Part shown: one piece after another, positions 19,814 through 28,955 of the stretch
Layout of the letters: each line of letters opens with the position of its first letter
Numbering within the stretch: position 1 is the stretch's first letter
Position numbers and translations under genes: made by a program
Notes under the pieces: model-generated
The model's database searches: none
What the model was told of the DNA's origin: nothing
What the model saw: the letters and a program-made list of their open reading frames with translations, nothing else
Assembly: GCA_028823855.1 (NCBI GenBank)
Contig: JAPPFL010000077.1
Location: forward strand, 1 to 63,301
Origin: Albidovulum sp.
GTDB lineage: Bacteria > Pseudomonadota > Alphaproteobacteria > Rhodobacterales > Rhodobacteraceae
Direction of reading: 5' to 3'
Length of the DNA: 63,301 bases

Positions 19814-20451
19814 TTAGCCGAGCCCATCTAGGAGCGCGACAAATGCGGTTGCAGTCGCAACGCCCGCTGAATCGTCCCCAAATGCCTTGGCAACCTTTAG
19901 CAGGGAAACCTTGCCGGAACGCAGAACATGAGCCGCTGTCGCTGCGCAGACCGGCAATGCCGACTTCATAGCACCATCGGAAACTTCTCCCCTCGGTGTA
20001 TCAGCCGGCAGTTTGGACAAAACGGTTTCCGCTTGCCGCGAGAGTTCGACGTTTGAATAGCCGGAAGCCGTTACGCACCAAGCGGCGGCACGGCTTCTTC
20101 CGTCGCCACGACCTCGATTTCGGGATAACGGGCCAAATGCTCCTTGTTGGCACTCGGCGACGCGACCGCATTCAGTTGGATTGCCCGAACAATGTCTCCA
20201 TCTACGAGAAACTCGACATCTGCTCCTGGATGGTTGGTCGCGTCGAAAATCCGCGCAGTCACCTCGTCGCCATCGATGTTTTCGGCATGTAAGAACAAAA
20301 GCTCATGGTAGATGCCTTTCACGTTGGACAGGACGTTGCGCAACTGTTCAGGAGCCAGGGTCCCGACATACTCGGCGAGTTGTTCCGCGCTTGCGTCGAT
20401 CAGGCTGGCCGCCGATCTTCGCCGGGCATCCGAATTTAGGCGTTTTTCCAA
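19814..20451 (-). pseudogene. Decayed conserved protein of unknown function (frameshifted)
   Basis: The first segment (20451-20071) reads AEQLAEYVGTLAPEQLRNVLSNVKGIYHELLFLHAENIDGDEVTARIFDATNHPGADVEFLVDGDIVRAIQLNAVASPSANKEHLARYPEIEVVATEE in order; the second (to 19814) reads SGYSNVELSRQAETVLSKLPADT then SDGAMKSALPVCAATAAHVLRSGKVSLLKVAKAFGDDSAGVATATAF. They join in one polypeptide only through a frameshift near 20085. The NHPG-DVEF and glycine/alanine-rich end resemble a poorly characterised family with glycine-zipper membrane segments. I do not recognise a function. It probably belongs to the same ancestral locus as the segment at 20780-21150. Confidence 0.45.
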
Positions 20452-20779
20452 CGGCTAGAACTGCGAAGAGTCTTCGATGTGATGCTGAAGGGCGACTGCA
20501 ATGACAACGGCCGCGCTTCGGCTTGGTTTCCGTCGGCAGACATCGTCGCCGATAGCGCGATCCGTCCGAGTTCCATTCTGCACTGGTCGATTTTGCGCCG
20601 TTGCCAGATGGCGAGAGTTCGGTTGAAAGGTCGGAATTCGGACTTCCAGTTTTCTTTCAGTTAAGTAGCGTCCCGGTGCTGTTTGATCTGGTGAACATAC
20701 GGAATTAAAGCGAATTCCGGCTCAAGTTTCATTTGCGCCGGCATTGGCGCCTGGCCACTTTTGCGCTGCAGTTTCACCG

Positions 20780-21150
20780 AATTGATCAACGTGCTGCAGA
20801 CAGCGAGGATCGCTAATTCGTGGTCCTGAAGGTCGTTTTAGGCGCGCTCTTTGCCAAAAAAATTTCGTTCGTTTGACTACTGCCCCGGCGGCAACGCCGA
20901 CTCCGAGACTGGTGGCGGCAAGCAGGATTCGGCCGCGGGTCACCCCAAGGCCGATCAGGAACCCGATCCAGTTGAGTCTTGCCGTAGTGGCAGCCGCACC
21001 GGATTACGAAGCAATGGCAGTTCCCGTCGACGCGATGCCGAAATTAGCAACCAGCCCCGTAATTCCACCTGCAGCCGCCGCGCCGCCAAGCTTTCCGACA
21101 AGTGCACTGACGCCACGAGATCGCCGATGTAGCGCCACAGCAACTGGAAG
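20780..21150 (-). pseudogene. Decayed glycine-zipper membrane segment
   Basis: On the minus strand one reads LVGKLGGAAAAGGITGLVANFGIASTGTAIAS-stop-SGAAATTARLNWIGFLIGLGVTRGRILLAATSLGVGVAAGAVV. The pattern of Gly/Ala every few residues over two hydrophobic stretches is typical of glycine-zipper transmembrane segments. One in-frame TAA interrupts it. It abuts, in the opposite direction, the truncated NYN gene. It is probably the upstream part of the protein remnant at 19814-20451. Confidence 0.45.
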
Positions 21151-21555
21151 TGGCGACTTGCTGCCTTGCGTCGCGCCGGGACCGCTGTGACCCCCGGAAA
21201 ATTGCGCTATCGGATCGAACGGATCCGTCTCCCGGACGGCGCCGTGTACGATGTGCCGGTGCGGCGGGAGCAGGGAATCGATCTCCGGCTCGGCCTCGAT
21301 GTTGTCCGAATGGCTCGCAACTACGAACTCGATGTAGCGGCGATCTTCACTAAGGACCAGGACCCGGCCGAAGCGGCACGCGAAATCCGGGACATTGCGC
21401 GAACCGGTGACCGCTGGCTAAAGGTCGTCTCGGCCTTTCCCCGCGAACCGAACTCGAGCTCGGATCGCGGCATGGAACGGACCGATCGGTTCCAAATGGA
21501 CCGCGAATTCTACATTGCGTGCCTTGATCCGAGGAACTATCGACCGAACCGCTGA
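21133..21555 (+). pseudogene. NYN-domain (PIN-like) protein, N-terminally truncated
   Basis: The frame from 21133 gives HSNWKWRLAALRRAGTAVTPGKLRYR, then GIDLRLGLDVVRMARNYELDVAAIFTKDQDPAEAAREIRDIARTGDRWLKVVSAFP, and ends with RGMERTDRFQMDREFYIACLDPRNYRP. These are the middle and end of NYN-type nuclease-like proteins, with the acidic residues in KGIDVRLALD- and SQDQDLAE-type motifs conserved (GIDLRLGLD, TKDQDPAE). The first strand with the usual FIDGQN motif is missing, cut by a TAG just upstream and by the antisense remnant. It is unlikely to be functional. Confidence 0.7.
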
Positions 21556-21899
21556 AAGATCGCGCACGCCGCTCCCAGGGTTTGCGGGCAGCGAAGTCCG
21601 AAAACCATCGAAAGAAGAACGCTGGAAGTCGGAAGAAAAACGTTAGAACAATTCGAACTGGAATTTTCGTTTAACGGAATGCCAAGATTCCCTGCTTCGT
21701 TATTTAAGTCAAAGGAGTCAAATCAAATGATATTGGCGCCTGTCTACAGGCAGTCCTCATTATGCAAAATTTCTACCATGTGTAGCATTGAATGCATTTG
21801 CCAAATTATGTCGCCCTTTCGAATTGCCTGTGCCTTTACAATAGTCTCGATAGCCGCTGTCGCGTTCAATTAAAGCATTCAAATGAGTTTCGATCACCT

Positions 21900-22434
21900 A
21901 ATCAACGGGGCACGTTTTCCTCTCGCAAGTGCTTCGTCCGCTAGCGCAGGCCGTTTCCGGGTCGTCGCGACCCGCCGCGCCCAGGCTTTATCGCTTTTCG
22001 TGGCCCGGCGGTCCCTTTCCGGCCTTGCGGCGGGGCTCCGGTTCCAGGCGGCGAGAAGACTTCACGAGCGGCTTGATTGCGTCGCGCGGTTCCTCTCGAG
22101 GAGTTCGGCAATCTAATTTCCCTGCACGGCAATCCGTCCGTTTCGATCGGCGAACCGCTTCGCGAGCTTAGAGTTGCTGCTTTTCAGACGGGCGAAAGCG
22201 GCCTCGGAAAAAGAATTCGGTTTTGCCGGCGGATCGGAATCCCCGAATGCGGCCGCGAGCGCATCTCCTGCATGCCGGAGCCTGTATTCGCGACTTGCGC
22301 CGCCTTTCCGGAGCCGCTACTCTGTCATTCAGCGGCTTGCCGAGCGCTTTTTTGAGAAGCGTCGTCCGCGCGACGAAATACTGTCGCTAGGGAAGCGGCC
22401 AACCGCGAAATGCGGGGAACTTGGCCCTATTGCG
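21900..22434 (-). pseudogene. IS66-like element remnant, copy B
   Basis: The minus strand reads SEAAFARLKSSNSKLAKRFADRNGRIA, then AELLERNR and a RRLEPEPRRKAGKGPPGHEK-like stretch in shifting frames with stops. This parallels the N-terminal coiled coil of the IS66-like transposase at 40802-41305. The end CGCAATAGGGCCAAGTTCCCCGCATTTCGCG (read on the minus strand from 22434) matches the left terminal repeat of the 40579-41318 element. The other end could not be found, so this copy is truncated. It is oriented opposite to the first copy. Confidence 0.6.
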
Positions 22435-22615
22435 GCCGATCCCGCGAAGCAGTTGGAATTCAAGGAGAATTTCTCGTCCACATTTCTTGAAGCCGCCCCC
22501 GGAGGGACCGAGCTAGGCAGGATCGAAGCGAGAGCCGGGATGAAGGGAATGTCGTCGCGCGTCCGGGCTCCTAGGAACGCTCGCCCGTGCGCGGTGCGCG
22601 ACCAGCATTGCGGTT

Positions 22616-22960
22616 GAGCCTACCTGTTCGCTGCCGCCCGATGCGACAAACCCGCTGCAGTCGGCTACCTCTACTCGAAAGCCAATACCGTTGAAATGAA
22701 ACAGCACGTCCTCGACATCTCGGCGGCCATAGCGGCCGCAAAGCGCGAGGTTGCGGTTCTCGACGACGCCGGATGGCACCGCTCGAAGGACCTCAAAGTC
22801 CCGAAAACCGGAACTCATCCGGCTTCCGCTTCGCAGTTCTTCACTCTACCCGGTCGAGCGGACGTTCAGCTTCATCAAGTCGAACTGAATTTCCAATCGC
22901 ATGTTCGACACCGTCGACGACGCCTTCCGACGCATCGCCGCTGGAAGGGGCCGGTTCAGG
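22616..22960 (+). pseudogene. IS630-family transposase, C-terminal remnant
   Basis: The plus strand reads YLFAAARCDKPAAVGYLYSKANTVEMKQHVLDISAAIAAAKREVAVLDDAGWHRSKDLKVP, then a frameshifted LPPYSP-type region. The VLDDAGWHRS block with the catalytic aspartate and the LKVP sequence after it are diagnostic of IS630 (Tc1/mariner-like DDE) transposases. The N-terminal half and the true C-terminus are missing or scrambled. Confidence 0.65.
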
Positions 22961-23188
22961 AGCCGCGGCGAACGCGTCCGCCCCCTTGGAATTCAAGAGC
23001 GGGAGGCGATCGAATGATAGGATTTGCGCAAATCAAAAACGGGCCGAACAGGCCGAAATTTGGGAGAATTGGCATAGCAACCTTTTCAAATCGCTTAGCT
23101 TCGTTTGGGTTGGTCTTTAATGTAGCCCTAGCAACCCGTGCTTGTCCGGGCATGCGAAGTGCAGCAAATCGTCAATCGGAGGGATAAT

Positions 23189-23599
23189 ATGAGAATCACA
23201 ACGTTGATCGCCGGAGCTGTCGCTTTGACGATGTACGCTTCAACGGGCGTAGCGTTCATGCCCGGCGATCCCGTCGCAGGTGAAAAGGTGTTCAGGAAGT
23301 GCAAGGTTTGCCATAGCGTCGAGCCCGGCAAAAAGATTAACGCCGGACCGAACCTCCTGGGCGTTTTCGGCCGACAGGCCGGGACTGCCGATTTCAAGTT
23401 CAGCACGAGCTTGATAGAGGCCGGCGAAGCTGGGCTCGTCTGGACGCCTGAAACCGTGGACGCATACATTCAAGATCCCAAGAAGTTCCTCCAGGAATAT
23501 CTGGGCGTGTCCAAGGTGCGCAACAAGATGGTGCTAAAGCTGAAGAGAGAAGACCAGCGTGCGGATGTAATCGCTTATTTGTTGTCCCTGTCGGACTGA
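23189..23599 (+). CDS. Class I cytochrome c (c2/c550-like), periplasmic
   Basis: The 136-residue protein has a signal peptide (MRITTLIAGAVALTMYASTGVAFM) and one haem-binding site, CKVCHS, at about residues 37-42. The class I fold follows: GPNLLGVFGRQAGTADFKFS, then WTPETVDAYIQDPKKF. The distal methionine is probably the one in RNKMVLKL. The ATG at 23189 has a strong ribosome site (CGGAGGGATAAT). It carries electrons in the periplasm. No partner gene is adjacent, and it lies about 8 kb from the PQQ dehydrogenase operon. Confidence 0.93.
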   Translation: MRITTLIAGAVALTMYASTGVAFMPGDPVAGEKVFRKCKVCHSVEPGKKINAGPNLLGVFGRQAGTADFKFSTSLIEAGEAGLVWTPETVDAYIQDPKKFLQEYLGVSKVRNKMVLKLKREDQRADVIAYLLSLSD

Positions 23600-24159
23600 C
23601 CGCGCTATGCCTACGCATGTCTCGACGGACCTGAGCAGTTGTTTACGTTCGTAAAGGTCGCATGGTCCATGAGTGCATGCCGGGCAACGGAGAGAAGGCT
23701 GATTCTCTTAAAGAACTATTAGCATGCAGTGTTGATGGGTTTAACGATTTCAAATTTATCCCGGCGCCCGGAGTCGTGAAGCGCTAGCCAGCTGTCTTTA
23801 TACACGCTTCCGTCACCCGGCACATGGTCTCTCGCTCGGAAATGCAGCGCAACCGACACAGCCGCGACAAGTCTCCGATTTCGGCCATGTAAAACCAGCT
23901 CCCGCGCTTCGGCGCGCCGCGAAATTCAATCCGTTTCCCAAGGCTCGATGCCTCCCTGGGCTCGAACGACTCCCTGAGGTGCGCGGTGCAGTCGCGTCTT
24001 GCCGGGATCGGCAAATCGGCAAATCGTAGGGGTTGCACTTCAAGCCTAAATTGGCGATAATCCTAGCGACGTGCGTCTTGAATCCGGCGGGCCTGCGGAC
24101 CGCCTGGAGCGCATGCGCGGCATCTCGCGTCAGGTCCGGCGCGGGAGTTAGGAAAACTG
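23600..24159. other. Region without an intact gene
   Basis: About 560 bases. On the minus strand between 23800 and 24100 some open frames contain cysteine-rich stretches, such as SRLCRLRCISERETMCRVTEAC, but they change frame and I cannot assign a family. I see no tRNA, terminator or repeat. It may be a fully decayed gene between the cytochrome and the ABC transporter. Confidence 0.4.
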
Positions 24160-24900
24160 ATGATATGGGTCTACCGACTGGGGTTCCTTGTGCTGTTGGT
24201 AGTACTCTGGATCCTCGCGGCCCAGCGGTTCGGACGGAATGTCGTGCCGACTCCATTGGCGACTTTCGAGGCCGCTCAGCGGCTGGTCGCCGAAGGACGG
24301 CTCATGAGCGCCTTAGGGGCATCGCTTACAGTCTATCTTTCCGGTTACGCGCTGGCGGTCGCCTGCGCGATTCCCGTCGGGGTCGTGATGGGCGGTTTTC
24401 GGTTGTTGGGAAAGACGCTTGAAATCTATGTCTTCGCCCTCGCCGCCACTCCGCGCGTCGCTTTCATCCCGCTGATCATAGTGATCATGGGGCTTGGCGT
24501 CGATGCCAAGATCTTCATCATTTTCCTGGGAGCATTGATGCCGGTCCTGATCAACACCTATGCCGGCGTGCTGGCGGTCGACGAGGAGCTTGTCGAAATG
24601 GCGAGGTCGGTCGGCTCCAGCCGGCAGCGCATTTTCATCAGCATAGTTCTGCCGAGCGCAGTGCCCTTCGTTGTCGCCGGCATGCGGCTCGGCGCCACGA
24701 TCGGGTTGATCAACACGGTGGTCGCCGAACTCTATACAGCGGTGAGCGGGCTTGGGGGCCTGCTCGCTATTTATGGAAATACTTTTCGAATGGCCGAGTA
24801 CTTCGTAGTCGTGATTACGCTGGCGATGGTCGGCGTGGTGGTCACCGAAGTTCTCCGACACTTCGAAACGCGTCTTGCCCGCTGGCGCGGAGCAAACTGA
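24160..24900 (+). CDS. ABC transporter permease, NitT/TauT (SsuC-like) type
   Basis: This 246-residue inner-membrane protein has about six hydrophobic segments. Its EAA-like cytoplasmic loop is EMARSVGSSRQRIFISIVLPSAVPFVVAGMRLG. It begins MIWVYRLGFLVLLVVLWILAAQRFG and carries VPTPLATFEAAQRLV, typical of nitrate/taurine/sulfonate importer permeases. It is the first gene of a three-gene importer (permease, binding protein, ATPase). Family members bring in alkanesulfonates, aromatic acids, riboflavin precursors and others, so the substrate is open. Confidence 0.92.
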   Translation: MIWVYRLGFLVLLVVLWILAAQRFGRNVVPTPLATFEAAQRLVAEGRLMSALGASLTVYLSGYALAVACAIPVGVVMGGFRLLGKTLEIYVFALAATPRVAFIPLIIVIMGLGVDAKIFIIFLGALMPVLINTYAGVLAVDEELVEMARSVGSSRQRIFISIVLPSAVPFVVAGMRLGATIGLINTVVAELYTAVSGLGGLLAIYGNTFRMAEYFVVVITLAMVGVVVTEVLRHFETRLARWRGAN

Positions 24901-24949
24901 ACGGGCTTGGCGGCCTATCCGGCCGTCCATAAGCTAGGGAGAATTCAAC

Positions 24950-25978
24950 ATGAACCGAACCAAACGAATAATCGGGCTGCTGTCAGCGTCCGCGAGCGCG
25001 ATACTGATCTCGGCCGGCGCAATGGCAGCCGAACCATTCCGACTTGTCCTGACACATCTGGAACCGCCTCTGGTTCCGAATTCAGTAATGGACCTCGCCC
25101 AGGAACTCGGCTACTTTCAACGCGAGGGCGTAGACGTCGAGTTGATCCGAGTGCAGCAGACCCCCTCGGCGCTGGCATCGATCATGGCGGGCGAGGGTGA
25201 AATGGCCAACGTTTCGGTCGATTCCGTTCTGCAACTAATGGCCAGGGGGGGCGATACGCTGATGGCGGTAACCTCTCCCAACAAGTCTCTGCCGTTCCTT
25301 ATCGCGTCCAGATCGGAGATCGCAAGCCCTGCGGACCTCGTCGGTCACAGCTTCGGAGTCGGCCGCATCGGCAGCTTGGATTATTCGCTGAGCTCGAAAG
25401 TGTTGGCCAGCGAAGGGGTCGACATGAATGAACTCGACGTAGTTACCTTGGGCCAGCCGTCCGTACGCGCCCAGGCGCTCGCCGCCGGTCAGGTCGACGC
25501 GACCACCATGTCGATCGGTGTTTGGCTGTCGATCCCCGACAAGACCGGGCTGTCGATACTGGTTCCGCTGGACGCCTATTTCGAGGCCGCGCCGGTCGTT
25601 AACAAGGTCAACGTAGTGTCCGCTGAAGTGCTCGAGGGCCGACGCGACGAAGTGGTGGCGGTAGTTAGCGCATTGGTAAAGATTTCGCGTGACTTCGCGG
25701 CCAATTCCGACGCCTGGGCAGATGCCATGGCTCCCTATAGCGGCAACCTGACGGTCGAGAATCTGGGTCTGCTGGCCGAGAGTTTCGACGGCAATTGGAG
25801 CATCAACGGAGGCATCAGCAAGCAGGAGCTTCAAAATACCCAGGACTGGCTCTATCAGACCGAGGACTTCAAGGATCTCGAACTGGTGGCGCTTGATGAC
25901 TGGGTCGACTTTTCCGTGACCGACGATGTGCTGGCCGAACTCGGTACCGCGCCGGGGGCGGACCAGCCCACTAGATGA
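24950..25978 (+). CDS. ABC transporter substrate-binding protein, NMT1/SsuA-like
   Basis: The protein has 342 residues. A signal peptide (MNRTKRIIGLLSASASAILISAGAMAAE) leads into a type II periplasmic binding fold: EPFRLVLTHLEPPLVPNSVMDLAQELGYFQREGVDVELIRVQQTPSALASIMAGEGEMANVSVDSVLQL. It also has DLVGHSFGVGRIGSLDYSLSSKVLASEGVDMNELDVV. These are the usual NMT1/THI5-like landmarks. The ATG at 24950 follows TAGGGAGAATTCAAC. It delivers substrate to the permease upstream. The stop overlaps the ATPase start by 4 bases. Confidence 0.92.
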   Translation: MNRTKRIIGLLSASASAILISAGAMAAEPFRLVLTHLEPPLVPNSVMDLAQELGYFQREGVDVELIRVQQTPSALASIMAGEGEMANVSVDSVLQLMARGGDTLMAVTSPNKSLPFLIASRSEIASPADLVGHSFGVGRIGSLDYSLSSKVLASEGVDMNELDVVTLGQPSVRAQALAAGQVDATTMSIGVWLSIPDKTGLSILVPLDAYFEAAPVVNKVNVVSAEVLEGRRDEVVAVVSALVKISRDFAANSDAWADAMAPYSGNLTVENLGLLAESFDGNWSINGGISKQELQNTQDWLYQTEDFKDLELVALDDWVDFSVTDDVLAELGTAPGADQPTR

Positions 25979-26853
25979 GCGTAGTGCCCGAGGATTTAGC
26001 GGGCGGCGAGCATGGCCAACGGTCTGGCTTGCCGCCCGCAATTCGGTTCGATGGGGTCAGCAAGACGTTCGCATCCGCCGGCGGGCGCACCGCGGTCTTG
26101 GCGATCCAGGATGTTTCGTTCACGGTCGAACCTGCGACGTTCGTGGCGCTTCTGGGACCCTCCGGCTGCGGCAAAACCACGATCCTGAGGCTCGCGGACG
26201 GCCTGATCCAGGGCGATACGGGCCAGGTCGAAGTGTTCGGCGCTCCGCCGAAGCCGGGGCCGAACATCGGCTTCGTGTTCCAGACCTTCCGGTTGATCCC
26301 CTGGGCAAGCGTTCAGGACAACGTCGAGTTTGCACTGAAAAGCCCGCAATTCAGCCAAGCTGAGCGGCGGGAACGGGCGAATCGGCACCTTGAACTCGTC
26401 GGGCTGGCCGAGTTCCGGCACGCCTATCCGGGCGAGCTTTCGGGCGGCATGAAACAACGCGTGGCTTTGGCTAGGGCGCTTGCAACGGAGCCGGACATAC
26501 TTTTGATGGACGAGCCTTTCGCCAGCATCGACGCGCAGACCCGAGAGTTGATGCGGATCGAGCTGATGCGCATTTGGACGGACCGGCGCCCGGTGGTGCT
26601 GTTCGTCACGCACAGCGTCGATGAAGCGATCATACTAGCCGACCGCATCCTGCTTTTGGGACCGCGCCCGGGCCGGACTGTCAAGACGATCGAGGTCGAA
26701 CTCGAGCGACCGCGCTGGGCCTACGATGCCCGCGCCGAGCCGCGCTACGTGGAACTCAGAAGCTATCTGTCGGAGCGCATGCGCGAACTGGTGTTGTCCG
26801 ACCCCTCGTCCGAATTCTACGGGCGCGACCTCGCTCCGCCCCCGGATCGCTGA
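25975..26853 (+). CDS. ABC transporter ATP-binding protein, SsuB/TauB-like
   Basis: The 292-residue ATPase has Walker A GPSGCGKTT, Q-loop FVFQTFRLIPWASVQDNVEFAL, signature LSGGMKQRVALARALATEPDILLMDEPFASIDAQTRE and H-switch FVTHSVDEAI. It starts with a 35-residue N-terminal extension before the core domain. The ATG overlaps the TGA of the binding-protein gene (ATGA). It completes the NitT/TauT-type importer and powers transport from the periplasm. Confidence 0.94.
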   Translation: MSVVPEDLAGGEHGQRSGLPPAIRFDGVSKTFASAGGRTAVLAIQDVSFTVEPATFVALLGPSGCGKTTILRLADGLIQGDTGQVEVFGAPPKPGPNIGFVFQTFRLIPWASVQDNVEFALKSPQFSQAERRERANRHLELVGLAEFRHAYPGELSGGMKQRVALARALATEPDILLMDEPFASIDAQTRELMRIELMRIWTDRRPVVLFVTHSVDEAIILADRILLLGPRPGRTVKTIEVELERPRWAYDARAEPRYVELRSYLSERMRELVLSDPSSEFYGRDLAPPPDR

Positions 26854-27024
26854 ATGAATCCATCAAGGGCTCAGGATCGTCGCGCGATGCAGTAGCCGGC
26901 AAAAAATTCAATCTTCCGAGCTACCGCGGCTTCGAATTCGATCAATAATTCACTATAACGCTCCAGCGGCGGATGCCATAGTGATGGAACTTGGCATCGG
27001 CCATTTAAATTCGGGAGGAAACCC

Positions 27025-27468
27025 ATGATGCCTATCTTTTGTCGCCCCGCTACGCAGTTCGCGCTGGCTATGGGTTTTGTCGTCGGCTTCGCTACTGCCG
27101 CGGCCGCCCAGAGCAGCGCGGAACCGGTCGAAAGACCGGTCTCCTTCTCATCGGAGCAAGCAGATCGCGGAAAGGTAAAATACATAAAGGAATGCGTGGA
27201 TTGCCACGGAGAAAATCTGAAGGGCGGGCTGAGCGGCGGCGCGCCATTGCGCGGTCTGGCATTCGAGCAGAAGTTCTTCGACGGTTTGCCGGCCTCGATT
27301 ATATTTGCGTACATGGTCAGCACGATGCCGCCTGATTCGCCGGGTCGCTATTCTCCGAACACCTATGCCAACTTGATGGCCTACATCCTTAAACGGAACG
27401 GTTTCAAAGCCGGCGCGCCGCTTCCCTCGGACTTCGATGCGCTCGACTATCTAATCATGGAGAAATAG
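27025..27468 (+). CDS. Cytochrome c, class I, periplasmic (alcohol-dehydrogenase-type partner)
   Basis: The 147-residue protein has a signal peptide (to about AAAAQ, residue 30) and one haem site, CVDCHG, near residue 61. Its N-terminal mature part is SFSSEQADRGKVKYIKECVDCHGENLKGG, and MVSTMPPDSPGRYSPNTYANLMAYILKRNGF holds the likely distal methionine (TMPP). This resembles cytochromes that accept electrons from PQQ-dependent dehydrogenases. The PQQ dehydrogenase operon lies on the opposite strand beyond the next gene, so it is a likely partner. The start follows GGGAGGAAACCC. Confidence 0.9.
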   Translation: MMPIFCRPATQFALAMGFVVGFATAAAAQSSAEPVERPVSFSSEQADRGKVKYIKECVDCHGENLKGGLSGGAPLRGLAFEQKFFDGLPASIIFAYMVSTMPPDSPGRYSPNTYANLMAYILKRNGFKAGAPLPSDFDALDYLIMEK

Positions 27469-27517
27469 CCGGGGTTCGGAGCGGCAGGGCAGTCAAGACT
27501 TTGGCCGGACACTGACC

Positions 27518-28126
27518 ATGGGGCTGCAAGAGGTCACCATCCAGTTGATCGCTTTCCGTGTCTTGGCGCTTCTGATCATAGCCGGAATTCATGGTGGCAT
27601 TGTTGCCGGAGCGGCGGTGCTGCTGGGCGATAGGGGGCCGAAATACGACGGCCGCGTGACCTTGGCGCCGACCGGTCACATGGACCTAGTCGGAACGATC
27701 AGTTTGATCGTCTTCGGGTTCGGGTGGATAAAGCCCGTGGCCATCGACGTAGCCCAGTTCCGCATCGGTCGCATTGGAATTGTCGTTGTGATACTGGCCG
27801 GCTTCCTCGGTCTCAATGTCGTCGCCGCGCTTCTGGAGGCGCTTGTTCTTCCGGCGCTCACGACTATGCCTCACACGGCTGCGCTCGCGACAGCCGCATT
27901 TCTCAGGACCGCGAGCGACCTGTCGATTTATTTCGCGCTCTTTTCCCTCATTCCGATCCCGCCGCTCACCGGCGGACTTCTATTCGAGGCGTTCGGGATT
28001 TCCGTATCGCGGCGCGTGCAGAGGGTCTTAGCCGTAATGCTATTGTTTTTGGCGGCGGCGGGCGTGGTTCGTCAGCTGCTCGGACCGGCCCATGCCGTTC
28101 TGGCGTCGGTAATTCTCACCGAATGA
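27518..28126 (+). CDS. Site-2-protease-like (M50) membrane protein lacking catalytic residues
   Basis: The protein has 202 residues and about five hydrophobic segments. It aligns by eye to small M50/rhomboid-neighbour membrane proteases: a first helix, G-x-D/P region, LAPTGHMDLVGTISLIVFGFGWIKPVAID, then FALFSLIPIPPLTGGLLFEAFG. Catalytic HExxH is replaced by HGGIV at residues 25-29, and the second-ligand motif PIPPLDGG reads PIPPLTGG (Thr151). A zinc protease activity is therefore not expected. It overlaps no neighbour but sits 49 bases after the cytochrome gene and probably shares its transcript. A structural or chaperone role for the dehydrogenase system is a guess. Confidence 0.75.
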   Translation: MGLQEVTIQLIAFRVLALLIIAGIHGGIVAGAAVLLGDRGPKYDGRVTLAPTGHMDLVGTISLIVFGFGWIKPVAIDVAQFRIGRIGIVVVILAGFLGLNVVAALLEALVLPALTTMPHTAALATAAFLRTASDLSIYFALFSLIPIPPLTGGLLFEAFGISVSRRVQRVLAVMLLFLAAAGVVRQLLGPAHAVLASVILTE

Positions 28127-28133
28127 CAAGGGC

Positions 28134-28952
28134 TCACAGGTCGGGGACCGGGGCGTTTCGACCGATCTGAGCCGCCCCGTAGCGCTCTAGGATGGTCGCT
28201 AGCGTTCCATCCGATTCAAGCTGGCGGAAGGCCTGATCGATCTTGCGCTTGAGCGTGAGATCTCCCTTCCAGATGCCGAAAACCAAATTGTAGCGGGCGA
28301 GCTCGTTGGGCAGCGGCGCGACCCATAGGCCGTTCTCCGCCGCCAGCCATCCGGCCAGGATCGCCTCGGTTACGCCGGCGTCGAGTTCACCATTTGCGAG
28401 CCCATCGACGAGTGCATTTTCGTTGCGCAGGACGCGGACGGCAACGTCGTGAGCGCGCAGGTAGCTCGATAGCCCGATACGATCGAGCCCCGACACCAGG
28501 GTCAGCGCCCCAATTGTAAGACCTTCTACGTTGCCGAGCGGCTCCGGTGCCAAGAACGCCCATCCGGTTTCGGCGTAGGGTGGGCCGGTTTCGAGGAAAG
28601 ATCGGGTAAGCGCCGAATCGACGACGCCGCCCGCGAGCATCTGGCACTTGCCGCGGTTGACGGCCCAATGGCGCGGATTGAAGTCTCGTCCGATGGCGTC
28701 GTTGGGACTCAGCAGCAGTTCGACGCCGATGTGATCAGCGACCTCGCGCAGAAGCTCGATGTCGATTCCCGGCCGGTCGGGGTCGCTAGTGACGAGCGGC
28801 GGATAAGCGGTCGGAATGCATGCGCGGATGGCTCCGTTTGCTTTGACCTCTTCCAGCGACGTGTCCGGAGGCAAGACGCTCACCAGTAGCAAAAGAACGG
28901 TGACGATGCCAAGTCCGCCGAGGTCACGCGCTAGTCGCCGGAGCGTCAGCAT
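28134..28952 (-). CDS. Periplasmic substrate-binding protein of the PQQ-dehydrogenase operon (PBPb family)
   Basis: The 272-residue protein has a membrane signal segment (GIVTVLLLLVSVLPP) and a type II binding fold: GAIRACIPTAYPPLVTSDPDRPGIDIELLREVADHIGVELLLSP, then FNPRHWAVNRGKCQMLAGGVVDSALTRSFLETGPPYAETGWAFLAPE. The end is LKRKIDQAFRQLESDGTLATILERYGA. It looks like an amino-acid-type binding protein but lies last in the PQQ operon, behind the exporter genes. Related proteins (MoxJ/PedG-like) sit in methanol and alcohol dehydrogenase clusters, so a maturation role is more likely than import. Confidence 0.83.
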   Translation of the reverse strand: MLTLRRLARDLGGLGIVTVLLLLVSVLPPDTSLEEVKANGAIRACIPTAYPPLVTSDPDRPGIDIELLREVADHIGVELLLSPNDAIGRDFNPRHWAVNRGKCQMLAGGVVDSALTRSFLETGPPYAETGWAFLAPEPLGNVEGLTIGALTLVSGLDRIGLSSYLRAHDVAVRVLRNENALVDGLANGELDAGVTEAILAGWLAAENGLWVAPLPNELARYNLVFGIWKGDLTLKRKIDQAFRQLESDGTLATILERYGAAQIGRNAPVPDL

Positions 28953-28955
28953 GTT

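Noticed and set aside
23800-24100. Cysteine-rich zinc-finger-like protein on the minus strand
   Set aside because: The cysteine pattern changes frame within 100 bases, has no start with a ribosome site, and matches no family I can name.
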